Assembly: GCF_004761975.1 (NCBI RefSeq)
Contig: NZ_RQII01000037.1
Location: forward strand, 1-54,887
Length of the DNA: 54,887 nucleotides
DNA from: Planococcus koreensis
Lineage (GTDB): Bacteria; Bacillota; Bacilli; Bacillales_A; Planococcaceae
Reading direction: 5' to 3'
Numbering within the stretch: position 1 is the stretch's first letter; the number at the start of each line of letters is the position of its first letter. Made by a program: the position numbers and the translations under genes. This document shows positions 1-8,766 of this stretch, piece by piece. The notes below the pieces were generated by a model. That model searched no databases. It was not told the DNA's origin and saw only the letters and a program-made list of their open reading frames with translations.

Positions 1-273
1 ATATCATACGAAGGCATGAAGAAACTGCACGTGAGAAGTACAAATCTCAATGGTCGCGTCTTGAAGCGGTTGTCGGTTCACCAAACGTTTAAAAAATGCT
101 GGCGAAAGATATTGTCGAGCATTATGAAACAAAATCGCAATCCATGGCTGGTAAAAGCGATGATCGTTGCGATGAGCCGGAAGATCGCAGTGAATCTTTA
201 TGATGAAATCATTGCAATACGTCCGGGCTTTTATGCGTTCAGTAAAATACCTGATCCCGCTTCCATCGTTTAG
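1..273 (+). pseudogene. type I restriction enzyme HsdR remnant, frameshifted
   Basis: Two frames together encode HsdR-like sequence. Frame 3 (from about 21) reads EKYKSQWSRLEAVVGSP, meets a stop at about 99-101, then continues KMLAKDIVEHYETKSQSMAG. Near position 155 homology moves to frame 1, which reads AMIVAMSRKIAVNLYDEIIA and stops at 273. This resembles the helicase-linked middle of type I restriction R subunits. After IRPGF the sequence no longer looks like HsdR, so the 3' part is probably deleted or rearranged. At least one nonsense change and one frameshift make it inactive. The left end is cut by the window, so hsdM, hsdS or more hsdR may lie upstream. Family assignment is from remembered motifs. 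Confidence 0.75.
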
Positions 274-339
274 CCAATTTCACAGCGGGTAGATAGGGAT
301 ATGCGATTTTATTAAAAAACTCAAAAGAGGTGTTCATTT

Positions 340-1326
340 ATGAAACACGATGTGACGGTAAAGAACAAATTGGGCCTGGGCACGGCGCCGCTTGGCAATA
401 TGTTCCGGGACGTTCCGGAAAAAGAAGCGATGGAAACGATCCAGACGGCGTGGGACGAAGGGATCCGGTATTTTGATACGGCGCCGTTTTATGGCGCTGG
501 CTTGGCTGAGAGCCGGCTCGGTGAAATTTTGTCTTCGTACAAGCGCGATGATTATTTGCTGAGTTCGAAAGTCGGCCGGATCGTGCTGGACGAAAAAGAA
601 GAAAAAGAAGGGCTGTTCGAATTCGGGCGCCAGAACAAAATCCAGACGGATTATACCGAAGCTGGCACGCTCAAATCAATTGAAGACAGCCTGAAGCGCC
701 TGAAAACGGACCGCTTGGATATGGTCTATGTCCATGATGTATCGCCGGACTTTTTGGGCGATGAATGGATTACGAAATTCGATGAAGCGCGCAATGGGGC
801 GTTCAAAGTATTGGACCGCCTGCGGGATGAAGGCGTGATCAAAGCGTGGGGGCTTGGCGTCAATACGACAACGCCGATTGAAATCGCGCTTGAACTCGAG
901 CACGCACATCCGGATTTGAGCTTGTCTGCGACGCAATACACGCTGCTTCAGCACGAACGCGCGCTGGAACGCATGATGCCGCTGGCTGAGGAAAAAGGCG
1001 GCGGGCTGGTGATCGGTTCGGCGTTCAACTCGGGCGCTTTGTTGGGCGGAGACTTTTTCGATTACAAGGAAATCACGCCAGAAATCAAACGAAAAGTCGA
1101 GCAGTTTACGCATGTTGCGCGCAATCACGGCGTGAACTTGAAAGATGCCGCGCTCCAGTTTTCAAGCGCGCATCCTGCCGTGAAAGCCGTTGTGACGGGT
1201 TCGACACGGCCTGACCGCATCAAGGAAGATCTGCAGGCGATGACCGCTAATATTCCGGCTGCTTTTTGGCAAGAACTAATCGAGATGGGGCTTGTTTCTC
1301 CCAAAGCCATTTTGCCGGGGAAATAA
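340..1326 (+). CDS. aldo/keto reductase
   Basis: A 328-residue NAD(P)H-dependent oxidoreductase with a predicted TIM-barrel fold. It opens with LGLGTAPLGNMF and carries GIRYFDTAPFYGAGLAE, the region with the catalytic Asp and Tyr. SKVGR supplies the catalytic Lys, and the C-terminal VTGSTRPDRIKEDL matches the cofactor-binding end of the family. It most resembles the D-threo-aldose/L-fucose dehydrogenase-like or pyridoxal dehydrogenase-like subgroup; the substrate cannot be read from sequence. The ATG at 340 follows an AAAGAGGTG ribosome-binding site. It is monocistronic, with a terminator right behind it. Confidence 0.9.
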   Translation: MKHDVTVKNKLGLGTAPLGNMFRDVPEKEAMETIQTAWDEGIRYFDTAPFYGAGLAESRLGEILSSYKRDDYLLSSKVGRIVLDEKEEKEGLFEFGRQNKIQTDYTEAGTLKSIEDSLKRLKTDRLDMVYVHDVSPDFLGDEWITKFDEARNGAFKVLDRLRDEGVIKAWGLGVNTTTPIEIALELEHAHPDLSLSATQYTLLQHERALERMMPLAEEKGGGLVIGSAFNSGALLGGDFFDYKEITPEIKRKVEQFTHVARNHGVNLKDAALQFSSAHPAVKAVVTGSTRPDRIKEDLQAMTANIPAAFWQELIEMGLVSPKAILPGK

Positions 1327-1352
1327 AAGGTGAAACGAAATAAAGACGAGAA

Positions 1353-1384
1353 AAGGTTCTGCTTTGATTAGCGGAACCTTTTTT
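1353..1384 (+). terminator. rho-independent terminator
   Basis: A 10-bp stem (AAGGTTCTGC with GCGGAACCTT, one G-T pair) and 8-nt loop, followed by a T run. It closes the aldo/keto reductase transcript. Confidence 0.85.
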
Positions 1385-1475
1385 GCATCCCCAAAAAGCA
1401 GCCTGTTTCGTTATAATGAAAGCAGAGGACAACAGGTTTTATTGTGAAAATCAAAAGCGGCTAGGAGGACAACAA

Positions 1476-2210
1476 ATGAAATCGTACATCATCCGAATTG
1501 AACTGGAACATTCCGATCCGCTCATTTGGCGGCAAGTGATCATGCCGGCAGGGGCGACTTTCAATATGCTGCACGACATCATCCAGCAAGTGACGAATTT
1601 TCAAAGCGGCTATCCGTATGACGCGTATCATTTGTTTGAATTCGATTTGGCGAAAGACAATATTCGGGTGACGAACGACGAGGAAGCCTATCTGGAGCAT
1701 CAGCATTTCAAAAAGAATCGGAAAGAATTCGCGGAGCGGTTGAAGAACATGGAGCTAAAATACAAGAAGTATGAACTAGCCCATCAGGCTCGGCTTTCCC
1801 AAACCGTACGGAAACCGTCTGGCATTAAGATTGATGAGTTTCTGGAAAAGCACGGCGAGCTCTTATACCGCTACGATTTCGGAGACGGCTGGCAGTTCCG
1901 CATCAAACTTGAATCGATCGTCGAAGATTATTATTTCGGCTACCCGACGTTGTTGGACGGCGCCGAGACTGCGCCGCCGGAAGACGTGGGCGGCATCCCG
2001 GGCTTTTACGAATTCCTGAAAATCTACCGCGATCCCAAGCACCCCGAGCACAAGGAAATGAAAGTTTGGGGAGACAGCCAGTCCTTCAAAGAGTATGATC
2101 CGGAAAGGATCAACCGGCGGCTGAAAAATCGGCCGTATAAAAAGACCGAATGGAATAAAATCAATCATGAAAATTATCGGGTAATTGAAGATAAATACCG
2201 GAAAGGCTGA
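1476..2210 (+). CDS. plasmid pRiA4b ORF-3 family protein
   Basis: A 244-residue soluble protein of the pRiA4b ORF-3 (IS1096 TnpR-like) family, whose biochemical role is unknown. Typical family parts are the N-terminal YIIRIELEHSDPLIWRQV strand, HLFEFDLA, and the motif LLYRYDFGDGWQFRIKLE followed by YPTLLDGAETAPPEDVGGIPG. The open frame extends back to 1383, but the ATG at 1476 is preferred because CTAGGAGG (1461-1468) lies just upstream and the extension has no family character. No transposase adjoins it. A second family member lies at 14511-16046. Confidence 0.85.
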   Translation: MKSYIIRIELEHSDPLIWRQVIMPAGATFNMLHDIIQQVTNFQSGYPYDAYHLFEFDLAKDNIRVTNDEEAYLEHQHFKKNRKEFAERLKNMELKYKKYELAHQARLSQTVRKPSGIKIDEFLEKHGELLYRYDFGDGWQFRIKLESIVEDYYFGYPTLLDGAETAPPEDVGGIPGFYEFLKIYRDPKHPEHKEMKVWGDSQSFKEYDPERINRRLKNRPYKKTEWNKINHENYRVIEDKYRKG

Positions 2211-2287
2211 TAGCTGCGGGCTTGAGAATGTCGCGGAGAAGAATTCCAAGCGATCCCCACCGCCTGAATAGCTTAATTTGCGTAAAC

Positions 2288-2327
2288 GCCGCTCGAAGGA
2301 AATCCCTTTTCCTCTGAGCGGCTTTTT
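2288..2327 (+). terminator. rho-independent terminator
   Basis: GCCGCTC pairs with GAGCGGC over a 21-nt interval, and TTTTT follows. It ends the pRiA4b-like gene transcript. Confidence 0.7.
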
Positions 2328-2492
2328 GCATGCGCAGAACTCCCAGCGCTTCTTATATTATGAATGTTAATAAAAGGTAAAATTTAAAATAAAAATGAAA
2401 TAATTGTTAAAAATTAATACCAAATTAACAAAACAGTTATACAATAATAGAGGGCTTGAAAAGCCTTGGGAAAATCGAAAAGGGGTTGAAAG

Positions 2493-4448
2493 ATGAGGAA
2501 CACAGTACGGCTTTCATTGATTTTTGCACTTATCATTTCTTTTATGGCACCTGGGATTGAAACAGGGCAAACAGCACATGCAGCAACGACGAGCACGATA
2601 GCAATCAATGAAATCGCCTGGATGGGTACAAGCTACAGCTACAATAGCGAATGGATTGAATTACATAATACGACGAATTCAGCGGTGGATGTGAGCGGCT
2701 GGACGCTGAGCGCCGTCGACAACAGCCCTGCAATCAGCCTCTCCGGCACCATTGCGGCAGGCGGTTATTATTTATTGGAAAGAACCAGTGACAGCTCCGT
2801 CCCGGGCATTGCTGCCGACCTGATTTATACAGGCTCTCTGGAAAATAGTGATGAGGCTCTTGAACTGAGAGATTCTTCAGGTGCCTTGATTGACAGCGCA
2901 GACGCCTGGTATGCAGGAGATAACACAGCAAAAACATCAATGGAACGGGTCGATCCGCTTGTGGCCGGTACGGAAGCTACTAACTGGGTTGATTCTGCAA
3001 AAACCTACGATGGCGGAAACGGCACGCCGCGTGCAGTTAACTCAAAAGTGAAAGGCTGTACCGATAAAACGGAACAATTGAATAACGTTTCGGAAGCGGA
3101 AGGCGCAATTAATGTGTACTTTAATAAATGTGCCGATACTACATACGCAAGTTCAGGAAACGCAGCAAACTATAACGTGAATCTGGAAACGCGGCTCATC
3201 AACCGCTTGAATCAGGCGACGACAAGCATCGATTTTGCAACGTACGAAATCAATCTGCCGGGCATTGTGGATGCGTTGATCGCAAAAGCGGCTGAAGGCA
3301 TTGATGTGCGTGTCATCGCGGATGCCAAAGATGCAACCGATCCGAATTATGTGGAGCGCTTCAAAACGATGCGGCTGCAAGTGGAAAAAATGGTAAGGGG
3401 ACAGGACGGCAAAGTTGGGACAGCGGATGATATTTATGTATTCTCTGATTCTCCGATGTTTGCGGTAGAAGACAGTGCCGCAAGAGCGGACTTCGGCTTG
3501 CCTGCCACACCGGAAGATTTCCCGCTCCAAACCGTAGCAGTGGGAAGTGGTGACGTATCCGGCCATTTGTTTGTGGAAGCTGAAGAAAAAAGCGCAGATG
3601 CCTATTACAGCCCCGGTACACAAATGCACAATAAATTTGCCATCATTGATGACCGCTGGGTATTTACAGGAAGCTGGAACTTTACCGTAACCGGCTTGTA
3701 CGGCACGGAAAGCAATATGGAACAAGGCATTTTAGACGGCAACCAGCAGCATGTCGTCGAAGTCAATTGGCCGGCAATGGCTGACGTCTTCGAAGTTGAA
3801 TTCAATGAAATGTGGGGCAGCGCTGCATTGGCGCCAGACATAGCCGCTGCGAACTTCAACACCCGGAAAATTGATAATACGACACATCAAGTCGACGTGA
3901 ACGGAAAAATCATTGAAATTTACTTTTCGGCAGGTGACGATGCCGTCGGAAAAATGAGAGAGCTTGTAAAAACGTCAGCTGACGTCAATGCATACTTCAC
4001 CATTTTTGCCTGGAGCGATCAAGGACTCGTTGATGAGTTGAAAAATTTATGGGAAGGGTCATACAATGACCTCGAAGGCACGTTGACGGGCTTTGACATC
4101 AAAGGCGTATTCGATCAAAGCTTCTGGAATCAATGGTGGTCTGCAAGTGTGGACATGACAGGCCGCACCGCTTCACAGGTCAGCGTCGACAACCCGAATA
4201 CCCGCTGGGCGAACCCGGCACCTGTTTACCAGGCCAATGAGTCCCGCAAACTCCACAGCAAAACGATGTTGATCGATGCTGACACAAACAGTGATCCGAC
4301 GGTCATTGTAGGATCCACGAACTGGAGCAATAACGGCAACAACATCAATGACGAAAACCTGCTGTTTATCCATGACGCAGCCATCACCAATCAATTCTTG
4401 CAAGAATTCAATGTCAGATATACGCAGGCTGGCGGAACAGTAAACTAG
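2493..4448 (+). CDS. secreted lamin-tail / phospholipase D-like protein
   Basis: A 651-residue exported protein. A Sec signal peptide (about residues 1-31, hydrophobic core LSLIFALIISFMA, probable cut after AHA) is followed by a lamin-tail domain at about 35-150, with IAINEIAWMG, WIELHNTT and VDVSGWTLS. Two HKD phosphodiesterase motifs follow. The first has H379, K381 and D386 (MHNKFAIID), then GSWNF. The second has H588, K590 and D595 (LHSKTMLID), then GSTNWS. Both are intact, so an active phospholipase-D-fold phosphodiesterase or nuclease outside the cell is likely. Substrate (phospholipid, nucleic acid or teichoic polymer) is unknown. The ATG follows AAAAGGGG. Confidence 0.88.
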   Translation: MRNTVRLSLIFALIISFMAPGIETGQTAHAATTSTIAINEIAWMGTSYSYNSEWIELHNTTNSAVDVSGWTLSAVDNSPAISLSGTIAAGGYYLLERTSDSSVPGIAADLIYTGSLENSDEALELRDSSGALIDSADAWYAGDNTAKTSMERVDPLVAGTEATNWVDSAKTYDGGNGTPRAVNSKVKGCTDKTEQLNNVSEAEGAINVYFNKCADTTYASSGNAANYNVNLETRLINRLNQATTSIDFATYEINLPGIVDALIAKAAEGIDVRVIADAKDATDPNYVERFKTMRLQVEKMVRGQDGKVGTADDIYVFSDSPMFAVEDSAARADFGLPATPEDFPLQTVAVGSGDVSGHLFVEAEEKSADAYYSPGTQMHNKFAIIDDRWVFTGSWNFTVTGLYGTESNMEQGILDGNQQHVVEVNWPAMADVFEVEFNEMWGSAALAPDIAAANFNTRKIDNTTHQVDVNGKIIEIYFSAGDDAVGKMRELVKTSADVNAYFTIFAWSDQGLVDELKNLWEGSYNDLEGTLTGFDIKGVFDQSFWNQWWSASVDMTGRTASQVSVDNPNTRWANPAPVYQANESRKLHSKTMLIDADTNSDPTVIVGSTNWSNNGNNINDENLLFIHDAAITNQFLQEFNVRYTQAGGTVN

Positions 4449-4521
4449 AAGGCCGAGTACCGCATCTCTAAAAAAATTCCACAGAATTAGAAGCATGCCA
4501 TACATTTTATCCGAACTGCAT

Positions 4522-4565
4522 TGCCGTCCAAAGGGAATCAACTTTCCTTTGGGTGGCATTTTTTA
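4522..4565 (+). terminator. rho-independent terminator
   Basis: TGCCGTCCAAAGG pairs with CCTTTGGGTGGCA (with G-T pairs), followed by a T run. Confidence 0.8.
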
Positions 4566-4675
4566 ATTCATGTTTATCAATTGTTTGAGTTGCTCCCAAA
4601 GAGCAGAACTCATAGAAAGGGTTCTCTCATGTCTTAAGTGGTCTATTGTTCTAAAACGTGGCCCAGGTATCCTTT

Positions 4676-5263
4676 TTAATGGCTATAATCACGGCTGCTG
4701 GCTTGCCTGTCCTTGGGTGGTTTCATATAGAAGAACAGCCATCCGAAAGCACTGACAAACATGATTCTTTGCAAAAGCCCCATGATTTCCGGGAAGGCCA
4801 TCATAGCAATGGATATAATGATTGAAGCAAATGCCATTATAATCGCAGCACTTCTCTGAAATCCATGGCTCATGATTCCATGGCCAATCGCCAGCATCGT
4901 GAAACTGAAACCAGTCGTGTCGGCAAAGATCGAATGCATCAAATCCTGCAATGGGTCTGCCTGAACAGATTCAACTAAAGGTGCATGTTGAAACAAGCCC
5001 GTTAATAGGAGGCTGATTCCGAAAAAGGCCCCAACAATCTGATGATACCTGATCTTGCTGTAATAGGTGATCCAAATCGACATCGTTCCAAGGGCGATAA
5101 AAACCATATTCATCATCCATGAATGTGGAGACCCTTGTGCCCCCAAATGGCTCGTGGTATTGCGCAAAATAGAGTAGCCTTCAAAACTGAAAAATGCCAA
5201 ACCAGTTGATACCACTATAAACAGAACAAAGATGGACAAAGAGATTCTGGTGTTTCGATCCAT
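4676..5263 (-). CDS. DUF998-like integral membrane protein
   Basis: A 195-residue membrane protein with about six hydrophobic helices, including ISLSIFVLFIVVSTGLAFF and MMNMVFIALGTMSIWITYY. The SILRNTTSHLGAQGSPHSWM segment after the first helix resembles the DUF998 signature, where an S-x-LG motif precedes the second helix. Family function is unknown. The start ATG (5263-5261) has AGGGAGTG upstream on the minus strand. It lies downstream of the SDR gene but behind that gene's terminator, so it probably has its own promoter in 5264-5350. Confidence 0.75.
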   Translation of the reverse strand: MDRNTRISLSIFVLFIVVSTGLAFFSFEGYSILRNTTSHLGAQGSPHSWMMNMVFIALGTMSIWITYYSKIRYHQIVGAFFGISLLLTGLFQHAPLVESVQADPLQDLMHSIFADTTGFSFTMLAIGHGIMSHGFQRSAAIIMAFASIIISIAMMAFPEIMGLLQRIMFVSAFGWLFFYMKPPKDRQASSRDYSH

Positions 5264-5350
5264 TATTAAACACTCCCTGATAGATGATTGTATTCATGGC
5301 TGTCTGATGAAAATCACACCCGAACGAAAGAAAAGAAGCTCATAAATTCA

Positions 5351-5385
5351 AAAACCGCGGCCAGAAATTTTCCGGCCGCGGTTTT
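5351..5385 (-). terminator. rho-independent terminator of SDR gene
   Basis: AAAACCGCGGCC pairs with GGCCGCGGTTTT around a short loop. In the minus-strand direction it follows the SDR stop codon directly. A/T runs on both sides could let it work both ways. Confidence 0.85.
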
Positions 5386-5388
5386 AGT

Positions 5389-6135
5389 TTATTTCGTATT
5401 CGTGAATCCGCCGTCAATGCGGACTGTTTCACCATTGATGTAATCGGCTTTAGTCAGCAAGAACGCTACCAGTTCTGCGACTTCCTCCGGCTTACCGAGG
5501 CGTTTCTGCGGAATTCCCGCTTCAGCGCTTGCTTTCATATCCGGATTGTCTTCGAAGAAGGTTTTGACCATCGGAGTTTCTGTCGGTCCCGGTGCAATGG
5601 CATTGACGCGAAGGCCATCCTTGGCGTATTCCGCAACCAGGCTCTTCGTCATGCCGACGATGCCGTGTTTGGTGGCGCCGTATGTGACGACCGAAGCCTG
5701 GCCGATGACCCCGGCGCTCGAAGCGGTATTGACGATTGAACCGCCGCCATTTTTCAGCATTGCTTCTGCCACATAGCGCAAGCCATAGAGCGCGCCAAGC
5801 AAGTTGATGCCGACAATCAGGTCGATTTCCTTGATATCCGTTTCCAGGAAATTCTTGCCGCTGCCGGAAATGCCGGCGTTGTTAAAGAAATAGTCGACCG
5901 CACCGAAATGTTCAAGCGTTTTATCGACGTAGTTTTTCACTTCTTCCGCCTTCGAGACATCGGCTTTGATGAAGATAGCATCGACGCCTTTTGCTTTCAA
6001 CTGCTCAACGGTTTCATTGCCGCCTTTTTCGCTGACATCGACAACCGCGATGTTGATGCCTTCATCTGCCAGGAGCAGCGCTGCTGATTGCCCCAACCCG
6101 CTTCCGCCGCCTGTAATGATTGCTGTTTTACTCAT
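5389..6135 (-). CDS. SDR family oxidoreductase
   Basis: A 248-residue classical short-chain dehydrogenase. The cofactor loop is TGGGSGLG near the N-terminus, NNAG follows at about residue 88, the catalytic Ser lies in NTASSAGV and the active site is YGATKHG (Tyr-x3-Lys). The C-terminus INGETVRIDGGFTNT is typical. An acidic residue in VVDVSEKGG suggests NAD preference. Similar proteins are annotated glucose 1-dehydrogenase or 3-oxoacyl-ACP reductase, but substrate cannot be told. The ATG is preceded by GAGGAGGAAA. Monocistronic. Confidence 0.9.
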   Translation of the reverse strand: MSKTAIITGGGSGLGQSAALLLADEGINIAVVDVSEKGGNETVEQLKAKGVDAIFIKADVSKAEEVKNYVDKTLEHFGAVDYFFNNAGISGSGKNFLETDIKEIDLIVGINLLGALYGLRYVAEAMLKNGGGSIVNTASSAGVIGQASVVTYGATKHGIVGMTKSLVAEYAKDGLRVNAIAPGPTETPMVKTFFEDNPDMKASAEAGIPQKRLGKPEEVAELVAFLLTKADYINGETVRIDGGFTNTK

Positions 6136-6594
6136 ATGATTTTCCTCCTCTGATTTAGGTGCTTCGAGATAAAGATGCTTTCTTTAGTCGTTTCCCGTAA
6201 ATGGATGGGGTTAATCAGGAAGATAGTAATTGCTCTGACTATCAAAATTATTAATACAGGTGGAAAGATAGGTTGAATATAAATAGTTGGTTTTTAAAAA
6301 AAGCTTTATATCATAAAAATATTTTGCATAATACTTCATTGATTATAAGGAGTATTTTTAATACTATAAGTTGTATTTGAATTGAGAAGAAAATACAAAA
6401 TATCAATAGACAGGAATTTTCATTTTCGAATAAACGCTACAATTTTGTTATATAATATTACTGAATTCATAATGTTTCGATAGTATAATGATTGAACTTA
6501 TTAAATGAGACTTTGATTCTTAAATAGTAATAATATATTTTTAAAATGGTATAATTTGGATTGTAGTGAATCGGAATTTGAGGTGATTTAAACA
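6136..6594. other. AT-rich intergenic stretch at the edge of an accessory island
   Basis: About 460 bases with many A/T runs and no convincing gene on either strand. It holds the SDR promoter region and, at its right end, a TGGTATAAT extended -10 element (6547-6555) in front of the small gene at 6595. Composition changes sharply from the flanking housekeeping genes, marking the left edge of an island that runs to about 7900. Confidence 0.6.
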
Positions 6595-6774
6595 ATGGAA
6601 ATTGAAAGAGAAATGATACAACTCCAAAAGGAATATGACGAGATGCCATTTGAATTTAAATTACAAATGAAGTTTTTAAAATACAAAGAAATTCTAAATG
6701 TTATTGATTCGAAAAAAAATGAAGACGAAGTTGCATCAATATCTCAAAAAGAGTTAGCAACTTTAAAAAAATAG
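6595..6774 (+). CDS. small hypothetical protein (59 aa)
   Basis: A 59-residue charged protein, starting MEIEREMIQLQKEYDEMP, predicted mostly alpha-helical, with Lys-rich C-terminus. I do not recognise it. Coding support comes from a good GAGGTGATT ribosome-binding site (6581-6589), an extended -10 TGGTATAAT about 40 bases upstream, and Glu/Lys-rich codon use. The next broken frame begins right behind it. It belongs to the AT-rich island. Confidence 0.55.
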   Translation: MEIEREMIQLQKEYDEMPFEFKLQMKFLKYKEILNVIDSKKNEDEVASISQKELATLKK

Positions 6775-7047
6775 TCAAACTAATATATCTTTTAGAATTG
6801 GTCAACTTGTCGAGCATGGAGCGCTTGAAAAAATGGCTCCTGGAAATATCGATTATTGCATAATGATTTTCAACATACTCCGTATGAATCGACATTACGT
6901 GTTTACTGCTTATTCGAACAGCGCCCAGATTTATACCGAGATTATAAGAAGCAAGGTGAGATTTTAAATATTAGTTTTAAACAAATACAACAAGCTTGGG
7001 CTTTTTTAATGGCAGATCCTAAAATATTTTTCAAAAGATTGAGATAA
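6773..7047 (+). pseudogene. broken hypothetical gene, probable frameshift near 6855
   Basis: Frame 2 from 6773 reads coherent sequence (RIGQLVEHGALEKMAPGNID). Close to 6850-6856 the coding character moves to frame 1, which continues HNDFQHTPYESTLRVYCLFE and ends KIFFKRLR at 7047. One indel would join the two into a protein of about 90 residues. Neither part has a good start codon with a ribosome-binding site. Family not recognised. Alternatively, frame 1 may be a short gene from the TTG at 6856. Confidence 0.4.
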
Positions 7048-7255
7048 ATAAATCCCGAAATCACTCTGTAAAATATTTATTATTTGGAATTTGGATTTTG
7101 ACCGAACAATTTAACTACTACCCCTTAATATTGAAACACTAAGAGATTTATAGTTTTAAGTGCTATATCGCTCTTTTCATGTTTCTACCTTATTTTTTCT
7201 TAAAAGTAGTAGTAAGTTCACTCTCAAATTTTTATAAATAGTGGAGGTGTTAAGG

Positions 7256-7894
7256 ATGATAAATATTAATGAGACCAAACTTCGTGAAGAATATGCTAGG
7301 CAAGTTTTACTAAGTGTATATCCTGAAAAATATTTAGCGGCTTCGATAGTAGATAGACCTGATATCCAAAATAAAATAGAAAGTATTGGTGTTGAAGTTA
7401 CAGGTACAATGAAACAAAGATTAAGATATGGTTTGGCACAATTTTCAAGTTTATATGGAAAACCTATTTCTAGTATTACTACGAAAAAGAAACGCCAACT
7501 TGATAAACATAAAGTTAAAGTAAAGGCTAATGAACAAGGGTATATCAAATTTATTATACCCGCAGCTGTTTGGGGATCAGGAAATGATATAAAGGAAGCC
7601 TATAAAAATAAATTGATAAAGCTCAATAGTGGTAAATTTAGTATTTTTGAAGAAAATAATCTGTTTCTTTTTGCAGAATTCGAAGAAGAAAAAGAAGTTC
7701 AAGAGTTAATCAATTTTGTTAAAGAGACAAAGGTAACTAAATACAAATTTGAATATATTTTTCTCTATACCTTCAATGAACTTTACTCAATAACAACTAA
7801 AAATTTTACCTATGACTTGTTGGAGATAACTGAAGATCAGAAGAAAGTATTCAAAGAAGCAGCAATAAAAGCGGCGAATGTAAATTTAATATAG
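7256..7894 (+). CDS. hypothetical protein, possible PD-(D/E)XK-type fold
   Basis: A 212-residue protein of the AT-rich island. It starts at ATG 7256, six bases after GGAGGTG (7243-7249). Residues about 30-50 read DRPDIQNKIESIGVEVT, a pattern (D-x-PD-[IL]-Q ... IG-[IV]-EVT) like the active-site hairpin of some restriction-endonuclease-fold proteins, with PD then E-x-T in place of E-x-K. A basic stretch TKKKRQLDKHK follows. The C-terminal half is Lys/Glu-rich and unfamiliar. No partner methylase is nearby. A defence or DNA-repair role is only inferred. The low-GC codon use, unlike its neighbours, suggests horizontal transfer. Confidence 0.6.
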   Translation: MININETKLREEYARQVLLSVYPEKYLAASIVDRPDIQNKIESIGVEVTGTMKQRLRYGLAQFSSLYGKPISSITTKKKRQLDKHKVKVKANEQGYIKFIIPAAVWGSGNDIKEAYKNKLIKLNSGKFSIFEENNLFLFAEFEEEKEVQELINFVKETKVTKYKFEYIFLYTFNELYSITTKNFTYDLLEITEDQKKVFKEAAIKAANVNLI

Positions 7895-7934
7895 TGCTTT
7901 AAGAATTTTATACATTTACGCAAGGAGGCCACTC

Positions 7935-8714
7935 ATGAACATAGGAATCATCGGAACAGGCAACATCGCCACATATTTGCTGGAACAGATAAACGTGAAT
8001 CACTTAGCCAAGGGAAAAATCACAGCCGTTTTCGGGCGCAACCAAGAAGTGGGCCAGCGTTTGAGTGAACAGTTCCAAGTCGATTTCCACACGGACATCC
8101 AAGCATTCTTGGAAACGCCGCTCGATATCGTCGTAGAGGCAGCGACAGTGGAAGCGGCTGGCCTCTACGTGAAAGATGTGGTCACACATCAGAAAGATCT
8201 CGTCGTCAGCAGCATAGGAGTTTTCAAAGATGTCGTTTTTTTGGATGAAGTCAAAGCTTTGGCGGGATCCAACCGCACGCACATTTTCTTGCCTTCCGGT
8301 GCGATTGGCGGACTCGACGTCTTGCAGTCGGCGAAAGCGGCGGGCGGCTTAGAGCGTGTGCAGATCACGACACGGAAATCGCCTCAATCGCTCGGGATTG
8401 AGGCGGACGAGGAAAAGGTGATCTTCGAAGGCTCAGCATTTGAAGCCGTCGAAAATTTCCCGAAGAACGTCAATGTGGCTTTGGTGCTCGCGATTGCGGG
8501 GATTGGAGTCGAGAAAACAAAGGTGCGCGTCATCGTCGATCCAGCGATCGAGCGGAATACTCACACCATCGAAGCGGAAGGGGATTTCGGCAGGATGCAG
8601 CTGCAAGTCGAAAACAAGCCGATGCCGAATAACCCAAAGACGAGCCTGCTCGCTGCCTTGAGCATCCTCGCTGTGCTGCAGAACAAAGACCGCGCGCTGC
8701 GGATCGGCAATTGA
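7935..8714 (+). CDS. nadX: L-aspartate dehydrogenase
   Basis: A 259-residue NAD(P)-dependent amino acid dehydrogenase (EC 1.4.1.21) that oxidises aspartate to iminoaspartate or oxaloacetate and ammonia, feeding NAD synthesis. The N-terminal Rossmann motif is IGIIGTGNIA. EAATVEAAGLYVKDV and LPSGAIGGLD follow, and the C-terminal THTIEAEGDFG contains a probable catalytic His210. Full length for the family. Start ATG 7935 follows AAGGAGG. No nadA or nadC is beside it. It ends at a terminator shared with the convergent gene. Confidence 0.88.
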   Translation: MNIGIIGTGNIATYLLEQINVNHLAKGKITAVFGRNQEVGQRLSEQFQVDFHTDIQAFLETPLDIVVEAATVEAAGLYVKDVVTHQKDLVVSSIGVFKDVVFLDEVKALAGSNRTHIFLPSGAIGGLDVLQSAKAAGGLERVQITTRKSPQSLGIEADEEKVIFEGSAFEAVENFPKNVNVALVLAIAGIGVEKTKVRVIVDPAIERNTHTIEAEGDFGRMQLQVENKPMPNNPKTSLLAALSILAVLQNKDRALRIGN

Positions 8715-8728
8715 ATAACTACAAAAAT

Positions 8729-8766
8729 AACCGCCTTTCCGTTTTTCGGAAGGGCGGTTTTTTCAT
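8729..8766. terminator. bidirectional terminator
   Basis: AACCGCCTTTCCG pairs with CGGAAGGGCGGTT around a T-rich loop, with T runs on the plus side and A runs upstream. It sits between the convergent nadX and acetamidase genes. Confidence 0.85.

Noticed and set aside
1476-2210. Treating the pRiA4b ORF-3-like gene as part of an insertion sequence
   Set aside because: No transposase, terminal inverted repeats or target duplication seen around it.
3153-3725. A 190-codon minus-strand frame inside the phospholipase-D gene
   Set aside because: Opposite a gene with signal peptide and both HKD motifs; the minus-strand peptide has no domain character.
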